Source: Escherichia boydii (GTDB lineage Bacteria; Pseudomonadota; Gammaproteobacteria; Enterobacterales; Enterobacteriaceae). Taken from it: a DNA stretch of 64,000 bases. The translations under genes were made by a program, and so were the position numbers. Positions 1 to 9,188 of this stretch are shown piece after piece. The notes under the pieces were generated by a model. The model ran no database searches, was not told where the DNA came from, and worked only from the letters and a program-made list of their open reading frames with translations. Within the stretch, counting starts at the first letter, position 1. Each line of letters starts with the position of its first letter. The stretch is from assembly GCA_041890495.1 (NCBI GenBank), contig CP169086.1, positions 4,712,001 through 4,776,000 on the forward strand, in the 5' to 3' direction.

Positions 1-2
1 AG

Positions 3-950
3 AACGTTGGCATCTACCGCATGGAAGTAAAGGGCAAGCGCAAGCTCGGCCTGCAGCCGGTACCGATGCACGATATCGCTCTGCATCTGCACAAAGCGGA
101 AGAGCGCGGCGAAGACCTGCCGATCGCGATTACCCTCGGCAACGATCCGATCATTACGCTGATGGGCGCGACGCCGCTGAAATACGATCAGTCAGAGTAT
201 GAAATGGCCGGCGCGCTGCGTGAAAGCCCATATCCGATTGCCACCGCGCCGCTGACCGGCTTCGACGTGCCGTGGGGTTCTGAAGTGATCCTGGAAGGGG
301 TGATTGAAGGCCGTAAGCGCGAAATTGAAGGGCCGTTCGGCGAGTTTACCGGGCACTACTCCGGTGGCCGCAACATGACGGTTGTACGTATCGACAAAGT
401 TTCTTACCGCACCAAACCGATTTTCGAATCCCTTTACCTCGGTATGCCGTGGACCGAAATTGATTATCTGATGGGGCCGGCCACCTGCGTGCCGCTCTAC
501 CAGCAGCTGAAAGCGGAGTTCCCGGAAGTGCAGGCTGTGAACGCGATGTACACCCACGGCCTGCTGGCGATTATCTCCACCAAAAAGCGTTACGGCGGTT
601 TTGCCCGCGCGGTTGGTTTGCGCGCCATGACCACGCCGCACGGCCTGGGCTACGTGAAGATGGTGATCATGGTGGATGAGGATGTCGACCCGTTCAACCT
701 TCCGCAGGTGATGTGGGCGCTGTCATCGAAGGTCAACCCGGCAGGCGATCTGGTGCAGTTGCCGAACATGTCGGTGCTTGAACTCGATCCAGGATCCAGT
801 CCGGCGGGCATTACCGACAAACTGATTATTGATGCGACCACGCCTGTCGCACCGGATACCCGGGGCCACTATAGCCAGCCGGTACAGGATCTGCCCGAAA
901 CCAAAGCCTGGGCTGAAAAACTGACCGCCATGCTGGCTGCACGCCAATAA
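3..950 (+). CDS. UbiD-family non-oxidative phenolic-acid decarboxylase, subunit C (3' part)
   Basis: The frame is open from the window edge, so the start and roughly the first third of a protein usually near 475 residues lie outside; 315 codons are seen. UbiD-fold enzymes decarboxylate 4-hydroxybenzoate, vanillate or related phenolic acids reversibly with prenylated FMN. The segment GPFGEFTGHYSGG, typical of the family, is encoded near 330-370. The subunit D gene follows after 10 bases, the usual B-C-D order (named ecd, kpd, vdc, shd or bsd in different species); a UbiX-like flavin prenyltransferase should lie upstream. Enteric bacteria often carry this cluster beside mutS. Substrate cannot be decided from sequence; family assignment is secure. 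Confidence 0.9.
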   Translation, partial: NVGIYRMEVKGKRKLGLQPVPMHDIALHLHKAEERGEDLPIAITLGNDPIITLMGATPLKYDQSEYEMAGALRESPYPIATAPLTGFDVPWGSEVILEGVIEGRKREIEGPFGEFTGHYSGGRNMTVVRIDKVSYRTKPIFESLYLGMPWTEIDYLMGPATCVPLYQQLKAEFPEVQAVNAMYTHGLLAIISTKKRYGGFARAVGLRAMTTPHGLGYVKMVIMVDEDVDPFNLPQVMWALSSKVNPAGDLVQLPNMSVLELDPGSSPAGITDKLIIDATTPVAPDTRGHYSQPVQDLPETKAWAEKLTAMLAARQ

Positions 951-960
951 GGAGGAAAAG

Positions 961-1182
961 ATGATTTGTCCACGTTGTGCCGATGAGCATATTGAAGTGA
1001 TGGCGACGTCGCCGGTGAAAGGGGTCTGGACCGTTTACCAGTGCCAGCATTGTTTGTATACTTGGCGCGATACCGAACCGCTGCGCCGTACCAGCCGCGA
1101 GCATTACCCGGAAGCGTTCCGCATGACGCAGAAGGATATTGACGAGGCGCCGCAGGTGCCGACGATCCCGCCGCTGCTGTAA
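961..1182 (+). CDS. Phenolic-acid decarboxylase subunit D
   Basis: A 73-residue zinc-ribbon-like protein beginning MICPRCADEHIEV, with a second Cys pair in YQCQHCLYTWRDTE, which is the signature of the small D subunit (EcdD/KpdD/VdcD type) of reversible hydroxyarylic acid decarboxylases. It has a strong ribosome site (AGGAGG) overlapping the preceding stop region and is clearly co-transcribed with the catalytic subunit. Its exact role in the complex is not established; it is needed for full decarboxylase activity in related systems. It is the last gene of the operon, followed by a palindromic repeat. Confidence 0.92.
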   Translation: MICPRCADEHIEVMATSPVKGVWTVYQCQHCLYTWRDTEPLRRTSREHYPEAFRMTQKDIDEAPQVPTIPPLL

Positions 1183-1187
1183 AGAAA

Positions 1188-1256
1188 GCCCGGTGGCGCT
1201 GCGCTTACCGGGCCTACGGGTTTTGTAGGTCGGGTAAGGCGAAGCCGCCACCCGAC
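1188..1256. repeat. REP-like palindromic unit between convergent genes
   Basis: Two imperfect inverted repeats (GCCCGGTGGCGCTGCGC... and GTCGGGTAAGGCGAAGCCGCC...) lie between the decarboxylase operon and the end of mutS. Their GC-rich form resembles REP/BIME units of Enterobacter-like species more than those of E. coli. They may act as transcription barriers for the convergent genes. Confidence 0.7.
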
Positions 1257-1274
1257 AAAACAGACCGCAGAAAA

Positions 1275-3853
1275 CTAAACCAGGCTCTTCAAGCGATAAA
1301 TCCACTCCAGCGCCTGACGCGGGGTGAGTGAATCCGGATCAAGATTTTCCAGAGCTTCGACCGCAGGCGAAGTTTCTTCTGGTACTGACAGCAAAGACAT
1401 TTGCGTACCATCCACTTGCGTAGCGGCGGCGTTCGGCGAAATGCTTTCCAGCTCACGCAGCTTTTGCCGTGCGCGCTTAATAACCTCTTTTGGCACGCCT
1501 GCCAGAGCTGCAACCGCCAGGCCGTAGCTTTTGCTCGCCGCGCCATCCTGCACGTGTGCATAAAGGCAATGGTGTCGCCGTGCTCCAGTGCATCGAGATG
1601 CACGTTAGCGACGCCTTCCATTTTCTCCGGTAACTGGGTCAGCTCGAAATAGTGGGTAGCAAACAGCGTCAATGCCTTAATCTTATTCGCCAGATTTTCT
1701 GCGCACGCCCACGCCAGCGACAGACCATCGTAAGTGGACGTTCCACGCCCGATCTCATCCATCAATACCAGACTGTACTCGGTGGCGTTATGTAAAATAT
1801 TGGCGGTTTCGGTCATCTCCACCATAAAGGTTGAGCGCCCGGACGCCAGGTCATCTGCCGCGCCTACGCGGGTAAAGATGCGATCGATAGGTCCAATCTC
1901 GACTTTTTGTGCCGGTACATAGCTGCCGATGTAGGCCATCAGCGCAATCAGTGCGGTCTGGCGCATATAGGTACTTTTACCGCCCATGTTCGGACCGGTG
2001 ATGATCAACATGCGGCGCTGCGGCGACAGATTCAGCGGGTTGGCGATAAATGGCTCATTCAATACTTGTTCAACTACCGGATGGCGACCTTCGGTAATGC
2101 GAATGCCCGGTTATCAATGAAGGTCGGGCAGGTGTAGTTCAGGGTATAGGCGCGTTCCGCCAGGTTCACCAGCACGTCGAGTTCCGCCAGCGCGCTCGCG
2201 CTCTGTTGCAACGCTTCCAGATGCGGCAACAGCAGGTCGAACAACTCTTCATAAAGCTGTTTTTCCAGTGCCAGTGCTTTGCCTTTTGAGGTGAGAACTT
2301 TATCTTCGTACTCTTTTAGCTCTGGAATGATGTAGCGCTCGGCGTTTTTCAGCGTCTGGCGACGCATGTAGTTGATGGGTGCCAGATGGCTTTGCCACGG
2401 CTGATTTGAATGTAGTAGCCGTGCACCGCATTAAAGCCAACTTTCAGCGTGTCCAGGCCGGTACGTTCACGCTCGCGGACTTCCAGACGCTCCAGATAAT
2501 CGGTCGCGCCGTCAGCCAGCGCGCGCCACTCATCCAGCTCTTCGTTATAGCCCGATGCGATAACACCACCGTCGCGTACCCAGCACCGGCGGTGTGTCGA
2601 TGATTGCTCGCTCCAGCAGATCGCGCAGCTCGGCAAACTCGCCCATCTTCTCGCGTAGCGCCTGTACCGGTGCACTATCGACAGTTTCTAACTGCGCACG
2701 CAGCTCCGGCAGTTGCTGGAAAGCGTGGCGCATACGGGCCAGATCGCGTGGGCGAGCAGTTCGTAAAGCCAGACGTGCCAGAATACGTTCCAGGTCGCCG
2801 ACCTGACGCAGTACCGGCTGCAACTCGGCGGTGAAATCCTGCAATGCGCCAATAGTTTGCTGGCGCTCAAGCAACACGCGGGTATCGCGCACTGGCATAT
2901 GCAGCCAGCGTTTCAGCATACGACTACCCATCGGCGTGACGGTGCAGTCGAGCACAGAAGCCAGCGTATTTTCCGCACGCCCGCCAGGTTCTGAGTAATT
3001 TCCAGGTTACGACGTGTCGCGGCATCCATAATGATGCTGTCCTGCTCACGTTCCATGGTGATGGAACGAATATGCGGCAGAGTCGTACGTTGGGTATCTT
3101 TCGCATACTGCAACAGACAACCGGCAGCACAAAGTCCGCGCGGCGCGTTCTCGACGCCAAAACCGACCAGATCGCGGGTCCCAAATTGCAGATTCAACTG
3201 CTGGCGCGCGGTGTCGATTTCAAACTCCCACAGCGGGCGACGGCGCAGGCCGCGACGGCCTTCAATTAACGACATTTCAGCAAAATCTTCTGCATACAGC
3301 AGTTCCGCCGGATTAGTGCGTTGCAGTTCTGCCGCCATCGTTTCCGGTCAGCCGGTTCGCTCAGGCGAAAACGCCGGAACTGATATCCAGCGTCGCGTAG
3401 CCGAAACCTTTGCTGTCCTGCCAGATAGCCGCCAGCAGGTTGTCCTGACGCTCCTGCAACAGGGCTTCATCGCTGATGGTGCCTGGCGTAACGATACGCA
3501 CAACTTTGCGCTCAACCGGACCTTTGCTGGTCGCCGGATCGCCAATTTGTCGCAGATGGCAACGGACTCGCCCTGATTCCCCAGTTTGGCGAGGTAGGTT
3601 TTCCACCGCATGGTAGGGGATCCCCGCCATCGGGATCGGCTCTCCCGCTGAAGCGCCGCGTTTGGTCAGTGAGATATCCAGCAGTTGCGACGCGCGTTTT
3701 GCGTCGTCATAAAACAGTTCATAAAAATCACCCCATCCGGTAAAACAGCAGGATCTCGGGATGCTGGGCTTTCAGCTTGAGATACTGCTGCATCATGGGC
3801 GTATGGCTAGAGAAGTCCTTATCAATGGCATCATTCATGTTGATTTTACTCAT
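1275..3853 (-). pseudogene. mutS: DNA mismatch repair ATPase MutS, broken by about ten frameshifts and with an island-supplied 5' end
   Basis: MutS binds base mismatches and recruits MutL. All domains of the 850-residue family can be followed across frames: mismatch-binding N-terminus, connector (GDPATSKGPVERKV), core and clamp ([11 protein letters not shown]), Walker A TGPNMGGKST, and C-terminus ending [10 protein letters not shown]. The sequence matches E. coli MutS almost perfectly, yet the frame changes near 3737, 3597, 3550, 3360, 2985, 2583, 2395, 2110, 2095 and 1560, mostly by one base in short runs (for example GGGG for GGG at 3737). Such clustering with no amino-acid decay suggests sequence error, but as written no full protein is made. 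The first dozen codons (MSKINMNDAIDKDFSS) come from the adjoining island and replace the native start, which now lies near 13165. Confidence 0.93.
3783..3805. repeat. Island attachment site copy at the mutS body (att core)
   Basis: This copy begins TACTGCTGCATCAT and codes on the reverse strand for the HTPMMQQY part of MutS. It matches the copy at 13116-13138 except for one base (position 15, G here and C there). The exact crossover point within the repeat cannot be fixed. Confidence 0.9.
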
Positions 3854-3888
3854 GTTTTAATTCTTTCAAGTGCTCATGTGGCCCTAGA

Positions 3889-3917
3889 TAAATATCGTTT
3901 AAACGCACATAAACCAA
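3889..3917 (-). promoter_or_regulatory. Possible island-borne promoter reading into mutS
   Basis: On the reverse strand a TTGGTT -35 (3912-3917) and TATTTA -10 (3889-3894) are separated by 17 bases and point at the new mutS start at 3853, with a weak GAAAG ribosome site before it. It is an inferred sigma-70 promoter; matches to consensus are only moderate. Confidence 0.4.
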
Positions 3918-3921
3918 TTAG

Positions 3922-3984
3922 TTTGTAGCTCACTTGTAGCCTGGAGCGTGATAGGTTACTTTCTAATCATTCTTGGGCTACAAA
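3922..3984. promoter_or_regulatory. Candidate integrase arm-binding repeats
   Basis: TTTGTAGC (3922-3929) and TTGTAGCC (3934-3941) are direct copies, and GGCTACAAA (3976-3984) is an inverted copy, between the att core and the integrase start. Short repeats in this position commonly are arm-type integrase or directionality-factor sites. They also lie on the integrase promoter, so self-repression is possible. Confidence 0.45.
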
Positions 3985-3997
3985 CAGTGGTGATACT

Positions 3998-5449
3998 TTG
4001 AAAACAACTCTCAGCCAGTCTTTTATTCTCAACAAGTTAAGCATTGGTGTGAAGCCTACTCTTAACGATGCAGGAAAAGTCGTTTTCGAAGCTAACCCTG
4101 ACCAAAAACCTTACATAGTCTTTGATGACCACAGGGAGTCTCCTGTGGGATTCGGTGTTAAGGTGAGTTTGACGAAAAAAACCTATGTAATCCAGCGAAG
4201 AGTGTCTTCCGGTCATCGTACTGTGACTGAGGGTAAGAAACCAAGTTCTGTGCTGAAAGTTAAAGTTGGCAATGTTTCTGATTTTCCGAGTATTGATCAA
4301 GCTCGTGAAGCAGCCCGGCAGTTGGTTCAGACAATGATCACAACAAAGAGAAACCCCAACAAAATTAAACGAGAAGCAGATGTTTCTGAACTCACTATGA
4401 GTGAAGTGTTTGCTCAATATCGTCAACACCTTCTTGGCAGGTCTAAACCAGCTAAACAGAACACACTTAATGTGCTGAACAAAGCAGAGAAGAGGCTTTC
4501 CGAGTGGTCTGGCCTGAGAGTTAAAGATCTTTCTGGTAATGAGATCCTTCGTAAGTTTGATGAAATTGCAAGCAGAGCCAGGACAGCAGCGGAACAGACA
4601 TTCCGGTGGGCAAATGTTGCTGTCAGACATGCAATCGATATCGAATCGAGTAATGCCCAGACACAACAACGGCAACCATCGCTGTCATACAATCCATTTT
4701 CAATACTGAAAGTGCAGAAGAAGTTCAGGACTCGTTCTGAGCTTGAAGACAGCTACAAAGCGAAAGGTGTCAGAAATCCGCTTTCGCCAAAAGATACTCT
4801 TGGACGATTTTTAACAGCATTGTACAACAAGAGGAGCTTCAACCGGCTTGGGTGCGATTATCTGCTACTGACTGTCCTGTTAGGTGCCAGAAAGGAAGAA
4901 ACAGCATCTTTATGTTGGAGGGAAGCTCTCACCAATGAAGAAGCAAAAACGACAAGCTTTGTTGACCTGAGTAACCGAACCATCCGTTTTTACGACACTA
5001 AAAACAGAAATGATCACGAGCTTCCGATTTGTGATGCTGCCAAAATTATTCTGGAAGACAGAAGGGACATTGTTCAGGAAGCAGAGACTCGTCCAGAAAG
5101 GTTGAAATGGGTTTTCCCTGCCCGCTCTTCACGAAACAAAGTGGGTCATTACTCAGACAGCAAAAGTTTGAGAGAGTATCTTTGTGCAGAAGCAGGTATT
5201 GTCAAACTTGGTATGCACGATCTTCGCAGGACTTTTGGCCGTGTTGCTGAGGAACTTGTTACATATGCCGTTGTAAAGAGGCTACTCAATCACCGAAACA
5301 CAACTGATCCGACTGAGAGATATGCCGTTCCTGACGAAGATCGAGTCTTTGATGCATTACAAAAGATTGAGTTGCATATCTTGAAAAGTAGCCCTAAGTT
5401 GTATAATGATATTCTTGCATCAGCTAAATACCCACCCCTAAACGAGTAA
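3998..5449 (+). CDS. Tyrosine recombinase (island integrase)
   Basis: A 483-residue site-specific integrase. The C-terminal catalytic domain shows the expected residues in order: Arg in LLGARKEE, His-x-x-Arg in MHDLRRTF, His in LLNHRN and the nucleophile Tyr in PTERYAV close to the C-terminus. The N-terminal part contains an arm-binding/SAM-like helical domain (TMSEVFAQYRQHLLG). The chosen start is TTG at 3998, the first in-frame start after the upstream stop, with no strong ribosome site, so a nearby alternative is possible. It lies next to the att core and reads away from it. It should catalyse insertion into and excision from mutS; the target is inferred from the flanking repeats. Confidence 0.93.
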   Translation: MKTTLSQSFILNKLSIGVKPTLNDAGKVVFEANPDQKPYIVFDDHRESPVGFGVKVSLTKKTYVIQRRVSSGHRTVTEGKKPSSVLKVKVGNVSDFPSIDQAREAARQLVQTMITTKRNPNKIKREADVSELTMSEVFAQYRQHLLGRSKPAKQNTLNVLNKAEKRLSEWSGLRVKDLSGNEILRKFDEIASRARTAAEQTFRWANVAVRHAIDIESSNAQTQQRQPSLSYNPFSILKVQKKFRTRSELEDSYKAKGVRNPLSPKDTLGRFLTALYNKRSFNRLGCDYLLLTVLLGARKEETASLCWREALTNEEAKTTSFVDLSNRTIRFYDTKNRNDHELPICDAAKIILEDRRDIVQEAETRPERLKWVFPARSSRNKVGHYSDSKSLREYLCAEAGIVKLGMHDLRRTFGRVAEELVTYAVVKRLLNHRNTTDPTERYAVPDEDRVFDALQKIELHILKSSPKLYNDILASAKYPPLNE

Positions 5450-5472
5450 ACAAACCACGCGAGGACTAAATT

Positions 5473-5805
5473 ATGGGACCTATTACCACAGCAATAGTTT
5501 CAAGGGCTATCTATGATTTATTGCTGGCTGGAATATCTTTCACAAAAGATAATATTAAAAATAAACTAACTGAATTTATTACAAGTGATGCAAATGCTGA
5601 ACTTTTAGCAGAAAAAATAGAAAAATTAAATGTTAATGATGATATGAGTGAAAAAGCTATTGAAAAACATTTAAAAGCCAGCCCGGAAGTGATGAATGTA
5701 CTTGAAAATATCCCTAACGCATCAATAGTTTCAATAAAACAAACACACTATGGGACAGGTGATAATGTTGGAAGAGATAAAATCATTAATGGGAAGAATG
5801 AGTGA
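5473..5805 (+). CDS. Small helical protein with C-terminal GDNVGRDK motif; putative first component of a two-gene defence system
   Basis: A 110-residue protein with a good ribosome site (GAGGAC) 24 bases after the integrase. Residues 1-30 form a hydrophobic/amphipathic stretch (PITTAIVSRAIYDLLLAG), residues 30-75 are charged helices, and residues 88-106 hold THYGTGDNVGRDK. The same motif begins the next protein, whose start codon overlaps this stop codon (TGATG), so the two are made together. From memory the pair resembles the GapS6a/GapS6b anti-phage pair; that needs a search. Small helical proteins carrying a short Gly/Asp-rich terminal motif are seen beside larger partners in bacterial amyloid-type signalling pairs, in which the helical part may act on membranes. 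Function here is inferred, not shown. Confidence 0.8.
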   Translation: MGPITTAIVSRAIYDLLLAGISFTKDNIKNKLTEFITSDANAELLAEKIEKLNVNDDMSEKAIEKHLKASPEVMNVLENIPNASIVSIKQTHYGTGDNVGRDKIINGKNE

Positions 5806-8800
5806 TGGAAAGTTTGAATCAAGCACATTATGGAAAAGGAGATAATGTTGCTCGTGATAAAAATTTATTTATTGAGAATTATAACACTTTCATTAATTCA
5901 ACAGTGCCAGAAGACCTTAGAGAACCTGTTAAAAAAATATTAAGTGATATATCCAATAGGAAAATAGTGGATGCAAAAACAAAAATTGATTTAATTTTAT
6001 CTATTAAAAATCAAACAAAAGAAATTAATGATCTTTTTGTACTACTGAGAATAAAGGCTGATTTAGTAGAAGACGCGAATTCTCATGTGGAATTTTCCGT
6101 TCTTAATGATATAGTTTTATCATCTAATAATGAAATGATAAAAGATCTATCACTATCTCTGTTATTAAGAGTTGAATTTAAAAAGTTTGGCAGAGATAGA
6201 ATGATGGATAGGTATAATGCAACAGATGTTAAGGGGCCTTTTAGTAGAGCTTTGTTGCTTGAATTAACTTTAAGTGAAGAAATTTTGCAGGAGATGGCCG
6301 CAACAGGGAAGCATGGTTTAACCGAAGAGGAATTGATTGGTCTTATATCTGGTTTGTTCAGAGTCAATAGCTTTGAGACTGCATTAGATATAGCAACATT
6401 TTTAGTAGACTATTTCCCAAGTTATAATTCCAGAGTTATACATTTGTTCGCAAGAGGTATGTTAATTAATCAAGACATAGTTGGTGACGATTATTGGCTG
6501 TTATCACAAAAAGAAAAAGATCGTATTTCGAGCCTAATAGAAGAAACACTCAAATTATATACCGAGAGTGAAGGAAATGATCTCAGGCTTTTTAATATAA
6601 TTGTACCCTGTTACTTGTTCACGAAGGAAGGAGATGAAAGACTAAGGAATATTCTTATAACAAACATAGAATCGGTCGATAAAATAAACCATGAATTAGC
6701 CAATAACTTTCGTGTTTTACACTTTAATGAACATGAGCAAGAAAGTCATCCTGTTAATATTATTCGAAAATGCAATAGTGATAAAAGTTATAAGGAAGAA
6801 ATAGTCAAAGGTATTCTTTCTAACAATGTTATCTCCTTATCAGATTTTATCCTTGCAAGAGAGTTGATAGACGATACCAGTTTGATTGAGTGGATCGATA
6901 CCGGGGGTTCAATACAAACCGACCAAGGAAGGCTGAGTGAGCTTTTCTCAAAGTTAAAATTAAATTTATATATTGAGCAGAGCGATATAAACAGAAGAGG
7001 CAGTAAGATAGTAGATGATATTATCGAGGAAATTGTTGATTGTGACAACGACGATTTTAAATCAATAAACTCAGTATTTATATATAATATTTCAGAAGAT
7101 TTAAGAGAAGTTGAAAGGAACAATCAGTTATGTGAATTAATGGGAAAATACTTCGACAATAAACATTGCTACTGGTGTTCTCCAATTGTTTACCAATATC
7201 TTAATGGGTTGTACGAAACAGGTTTGTATCAAGCTTTTTGTTCTCTTTATGATATTGTTGATAACAAAGATAAACCTATGTCAATTCATACAATGGCATT
7301 GTCTACCTACTTATCCCACAATGAAATGGGAAAGGCATTGTCGTTAATTAAAGAATATAATACGAGTCAGGATCTTGATTTTATAAGATTAAAACTCCAT
7401 GTTTTTGAAAAGATTGGAGATTTTTCAGCGATAGAAAAAGTTGTAAATGATATTTATTATAAAAAATTCAAAGAGCCAACTAATAGTCTATTAAGATTAA
7501 ATGATAAAATCATATCGCTGGGATATACAAGATTTGGTCATGATTTAGCTATTAAATTTTTTTTGGATTCTCCAGAAAAAAACTATATGTTTGTATCGCA
7601 TATTTGTATGCAAATAATGATGTCAAAGAAAAGTAACCAAGAGTTTATTCCTTCTGATAATGTTGAAGGTGTAGTTTGTGGGGTTCATTATAATGATAAT
7701 GGCAAAGACCTAACAAAAATCATTGTAGCTGGCTCTTCTATTAATAGTAATTATTTTATTAGTAGTGATTCTCCTGTTGCAAAAGCATTGCTAAATAGCA
7801 AGTTAGATGAAGTAAATAAAGTGGGGATGAAAAGACTAATTTTAAAAGAAAGAATGCCTCCCTATGTTGCTGTATTACGGTTAGCTCACGAAATTAGAAA
7901 TGAGTCAAACGATGGAACGGATCTTTTTCAGTCTATTAGTTTACCTTCAGATCCGGAAGAGATGATAAATGTTATAAAAGATTTCTTACCTAAAAAGGAA
8001 CCAAAACAAGATTTAAATATAAATGAGAATATTCCAGTAAACTTTAGGTTAGATCTAATTGCTAAGAACGAACAAGTTAAAGCATCAATGATCAGCCTTA
8101 CTGATAAAAATATAAAGATAAAAGATTTTGAAGCAGGAGGCGATGATATAGAAGGTGATATATCAACTGATATTTTTACAATCTGCTATATTTGTATCAA
8201 CTCTTTTGTTAATTTTTTTATCGAGAAAGATATTAAATTTTTGCTAATAGAAGAAGATGCCAAGGCAATCAAGTTGTGGTTAGAAGCAATAGAAGAAGAT
8301 GAATACAAGACTATCGGATTAAATGAAAATGGAAATATTAATATAAATACATCCGAAAGCATTAAAGCTTATCACGGTGAATTTATTAAAAATCTTCATG
8401 CTATTCAAAAGCAAATAAGAGTACATTATCCTAAGATCGGTAATATCCCTAATGAACTTAATATGTTTCGTAAAATTGTTGGGGATGACTATTTAAAAAA
8501 TATTTATGCCAGTATTACAAACGGAATACCATATTTCACGGCCGATTTGATGGCCAATATATTCTTTCATAAAGTGTTAAATATGAAGGTTATCGACTTT
8601 CATAAATATATCAATGAAGCTGTTAAATATACTTGTTATCGTGAACGGGAAAGGGGGATATTATTACATAGTGCTGGAATGTATCCTTATCCGTTATCAA
8701 TAGAAGATATATATAATTTGGCATATTCTAAAAATGATGAAACCGGTTATTTTTTAGGAGAGTTAATCAAGCTATATTCTGGTCGATTCAATGATAAGAT

Positions 8801-9158
8801 TGATTTATATGCTCTTATGAGCCAGTTGTTTTTTAGGTATTTGCAGAAAACCTATACTAATAACCAAATATTTAACGGAAAACTTAAAGATACAGATTTT
8901 TCTTTCATAAACTCTTATGGGGCAAGAATCGACAGGATATTCTATATTTGTTGTGATGCTATAATTAAAATGAAAAATGGCCTAACATGCGAAGAAAACT
9001 TAGCAAGATTTTTAGCTTTCATCTTATGTGAATTTACATCGAATGCGAAGTTTTTGAATTTGGTATTTTGGCTTGCTTCTAACTTTGTTTCTGGACATTT
9101 TCTTAATATCAAGAAGTTAAACGAGTGTTTGGAAGAACTGCTTATAATTGAACAATAA
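5805..9158 (+). CDS. Large putative defence protein: N-terminal GDNVARDK motif, helical repeats, GreA/B-C-like segment, possible PIN nuclease
   Basis: A 1117-residue, AT-rich protein. Residues 7-19 (AHYGKGDNVARDK) repeat the C-terminal motif of the preceding small protein. Residues about 30-610 are alpha-helical with TPR-like units (for example MALSTYLSHNEMGKALSLIK). About residues 615-690 resemble the C-terminal domain of GreA/GreB, with the hallmark SSDSPVAKALL around residue 656. Residues about 785-935 may be a PIN RNase domain: an early Asp in STDIFTICYIC and a late acidic motif YFTADLMANIFF (Asp near 914). TPR-GreAB-C-PIN architectures are known in bacterial conflict systems, and the pair resembles GAPS6 from memory. 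Start ATG overlaps the upstream stop; GTG at 5802 is an alternative. Expected role: infection-triggered RNA cleavage, inferred. Confidence 0.8.
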   Translation: MESLNQAHYGKGDNVARDKNLFIENYNTFINSTVPEDLREPVKKILSDISNRKIVDAKTKIDLILSIKNQTKEINDLFVLLRIKADLVEDANSHVEFSVLNDIVLSSNNEMIKDLSLSLLLRVEFKKFGRDRMMDRYNATDVKGPFSRALLLELTLSEEILQEMAATGKHGLTEEELIGLISGLFRVNSFETALDIATFLVDYFPSYNSRVIHLFARGMLINQDIVGDDYWLLSQKEKDRISSLIEETLKLYTESEGNDLRLFNIIVPCYLFTKEGDERLRNILITNIESVDKINHELANNFRVLHFNEHEQESHPVNIIRKCNSDKSYKEEIVKGILSNNVISLSDFILARELIDDTSLIEWIDTGGSIQTDQGRLSELFSKLKLNLYIEQSDINRRGSKIVDDIIEEIVDCDNDDFKSINSVFIYNISEDLREVERNNQLCELMGKYFDNKHCYWCSPIVYQYLNGLYETGLYQAFCSLYDIVDNKDKPMSIHTMALSTYLSHNEMGKALSLIKEYNTSQDLDFIRLKLHVFEKIGDFSAIEKVVNDIYYKKFKEPTNSLLRLNDKIISLGYTRFGHDLAIKFFLDSPEKNYMFVSHICMQIMMSKKSNQEFIPSDNVEGVVCGVHYNDNGKDLTKIIVAGSSINSNYFISSDSPVAKALLNSKLDEVNKVGMKRLILKERMPPYVAVLRLAHEIRNESNDGTDLFQSISLPSDPEEMINVIKDFLPKKEPKQDLNINENIPVNFRLDLIAKNEQVKASMISLTDKNIKIKDFEAGGDDIEGDISTDIFTICYICINSFVNFFIEKDIKFLLIEEDAKAIKLWLEAIEEDEYKTIGLNENGNININTSESIKAYHGEFIKNLHAIQKQIRVHYPKIGNIPNELNMFRKIVGDDYLKNIYASITNGIPYFTADLMANIFFHKVLNMKVIDFHKYINEAVKYTCYRERERGILLHSAGMYPYPLSIEDIYNLAYSKNDETGYFLGELIKLYSGRFNDKIDLYALMSQLFFRYLQKTYTNNQIFNGKLKDTDFSFINSYGARIDRIFYICCDAIIKMKNGLTCEENLARFLAFILCEFTSNAKFLNLVFWLASNFVSGHFLNIKKLNECLEELLIIEQ

Positions 9159-9188
9159 CTTAGATTTTAATGAATGAGTGGAGGAAGT

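Noticed and set aside
1275..3853. Programmed frameshifting or recoding in mutS
   Set aside because: About ten unrelated shift sites without slippery heptamers or pseudoknots cannot be programmed; error or decay explains them better.
4037..4675. 212-codon reverse frame over the integrase
   Set aside because: Antisense to the integrase with no start signal; the integrase catalytic residues establish the forward frame.
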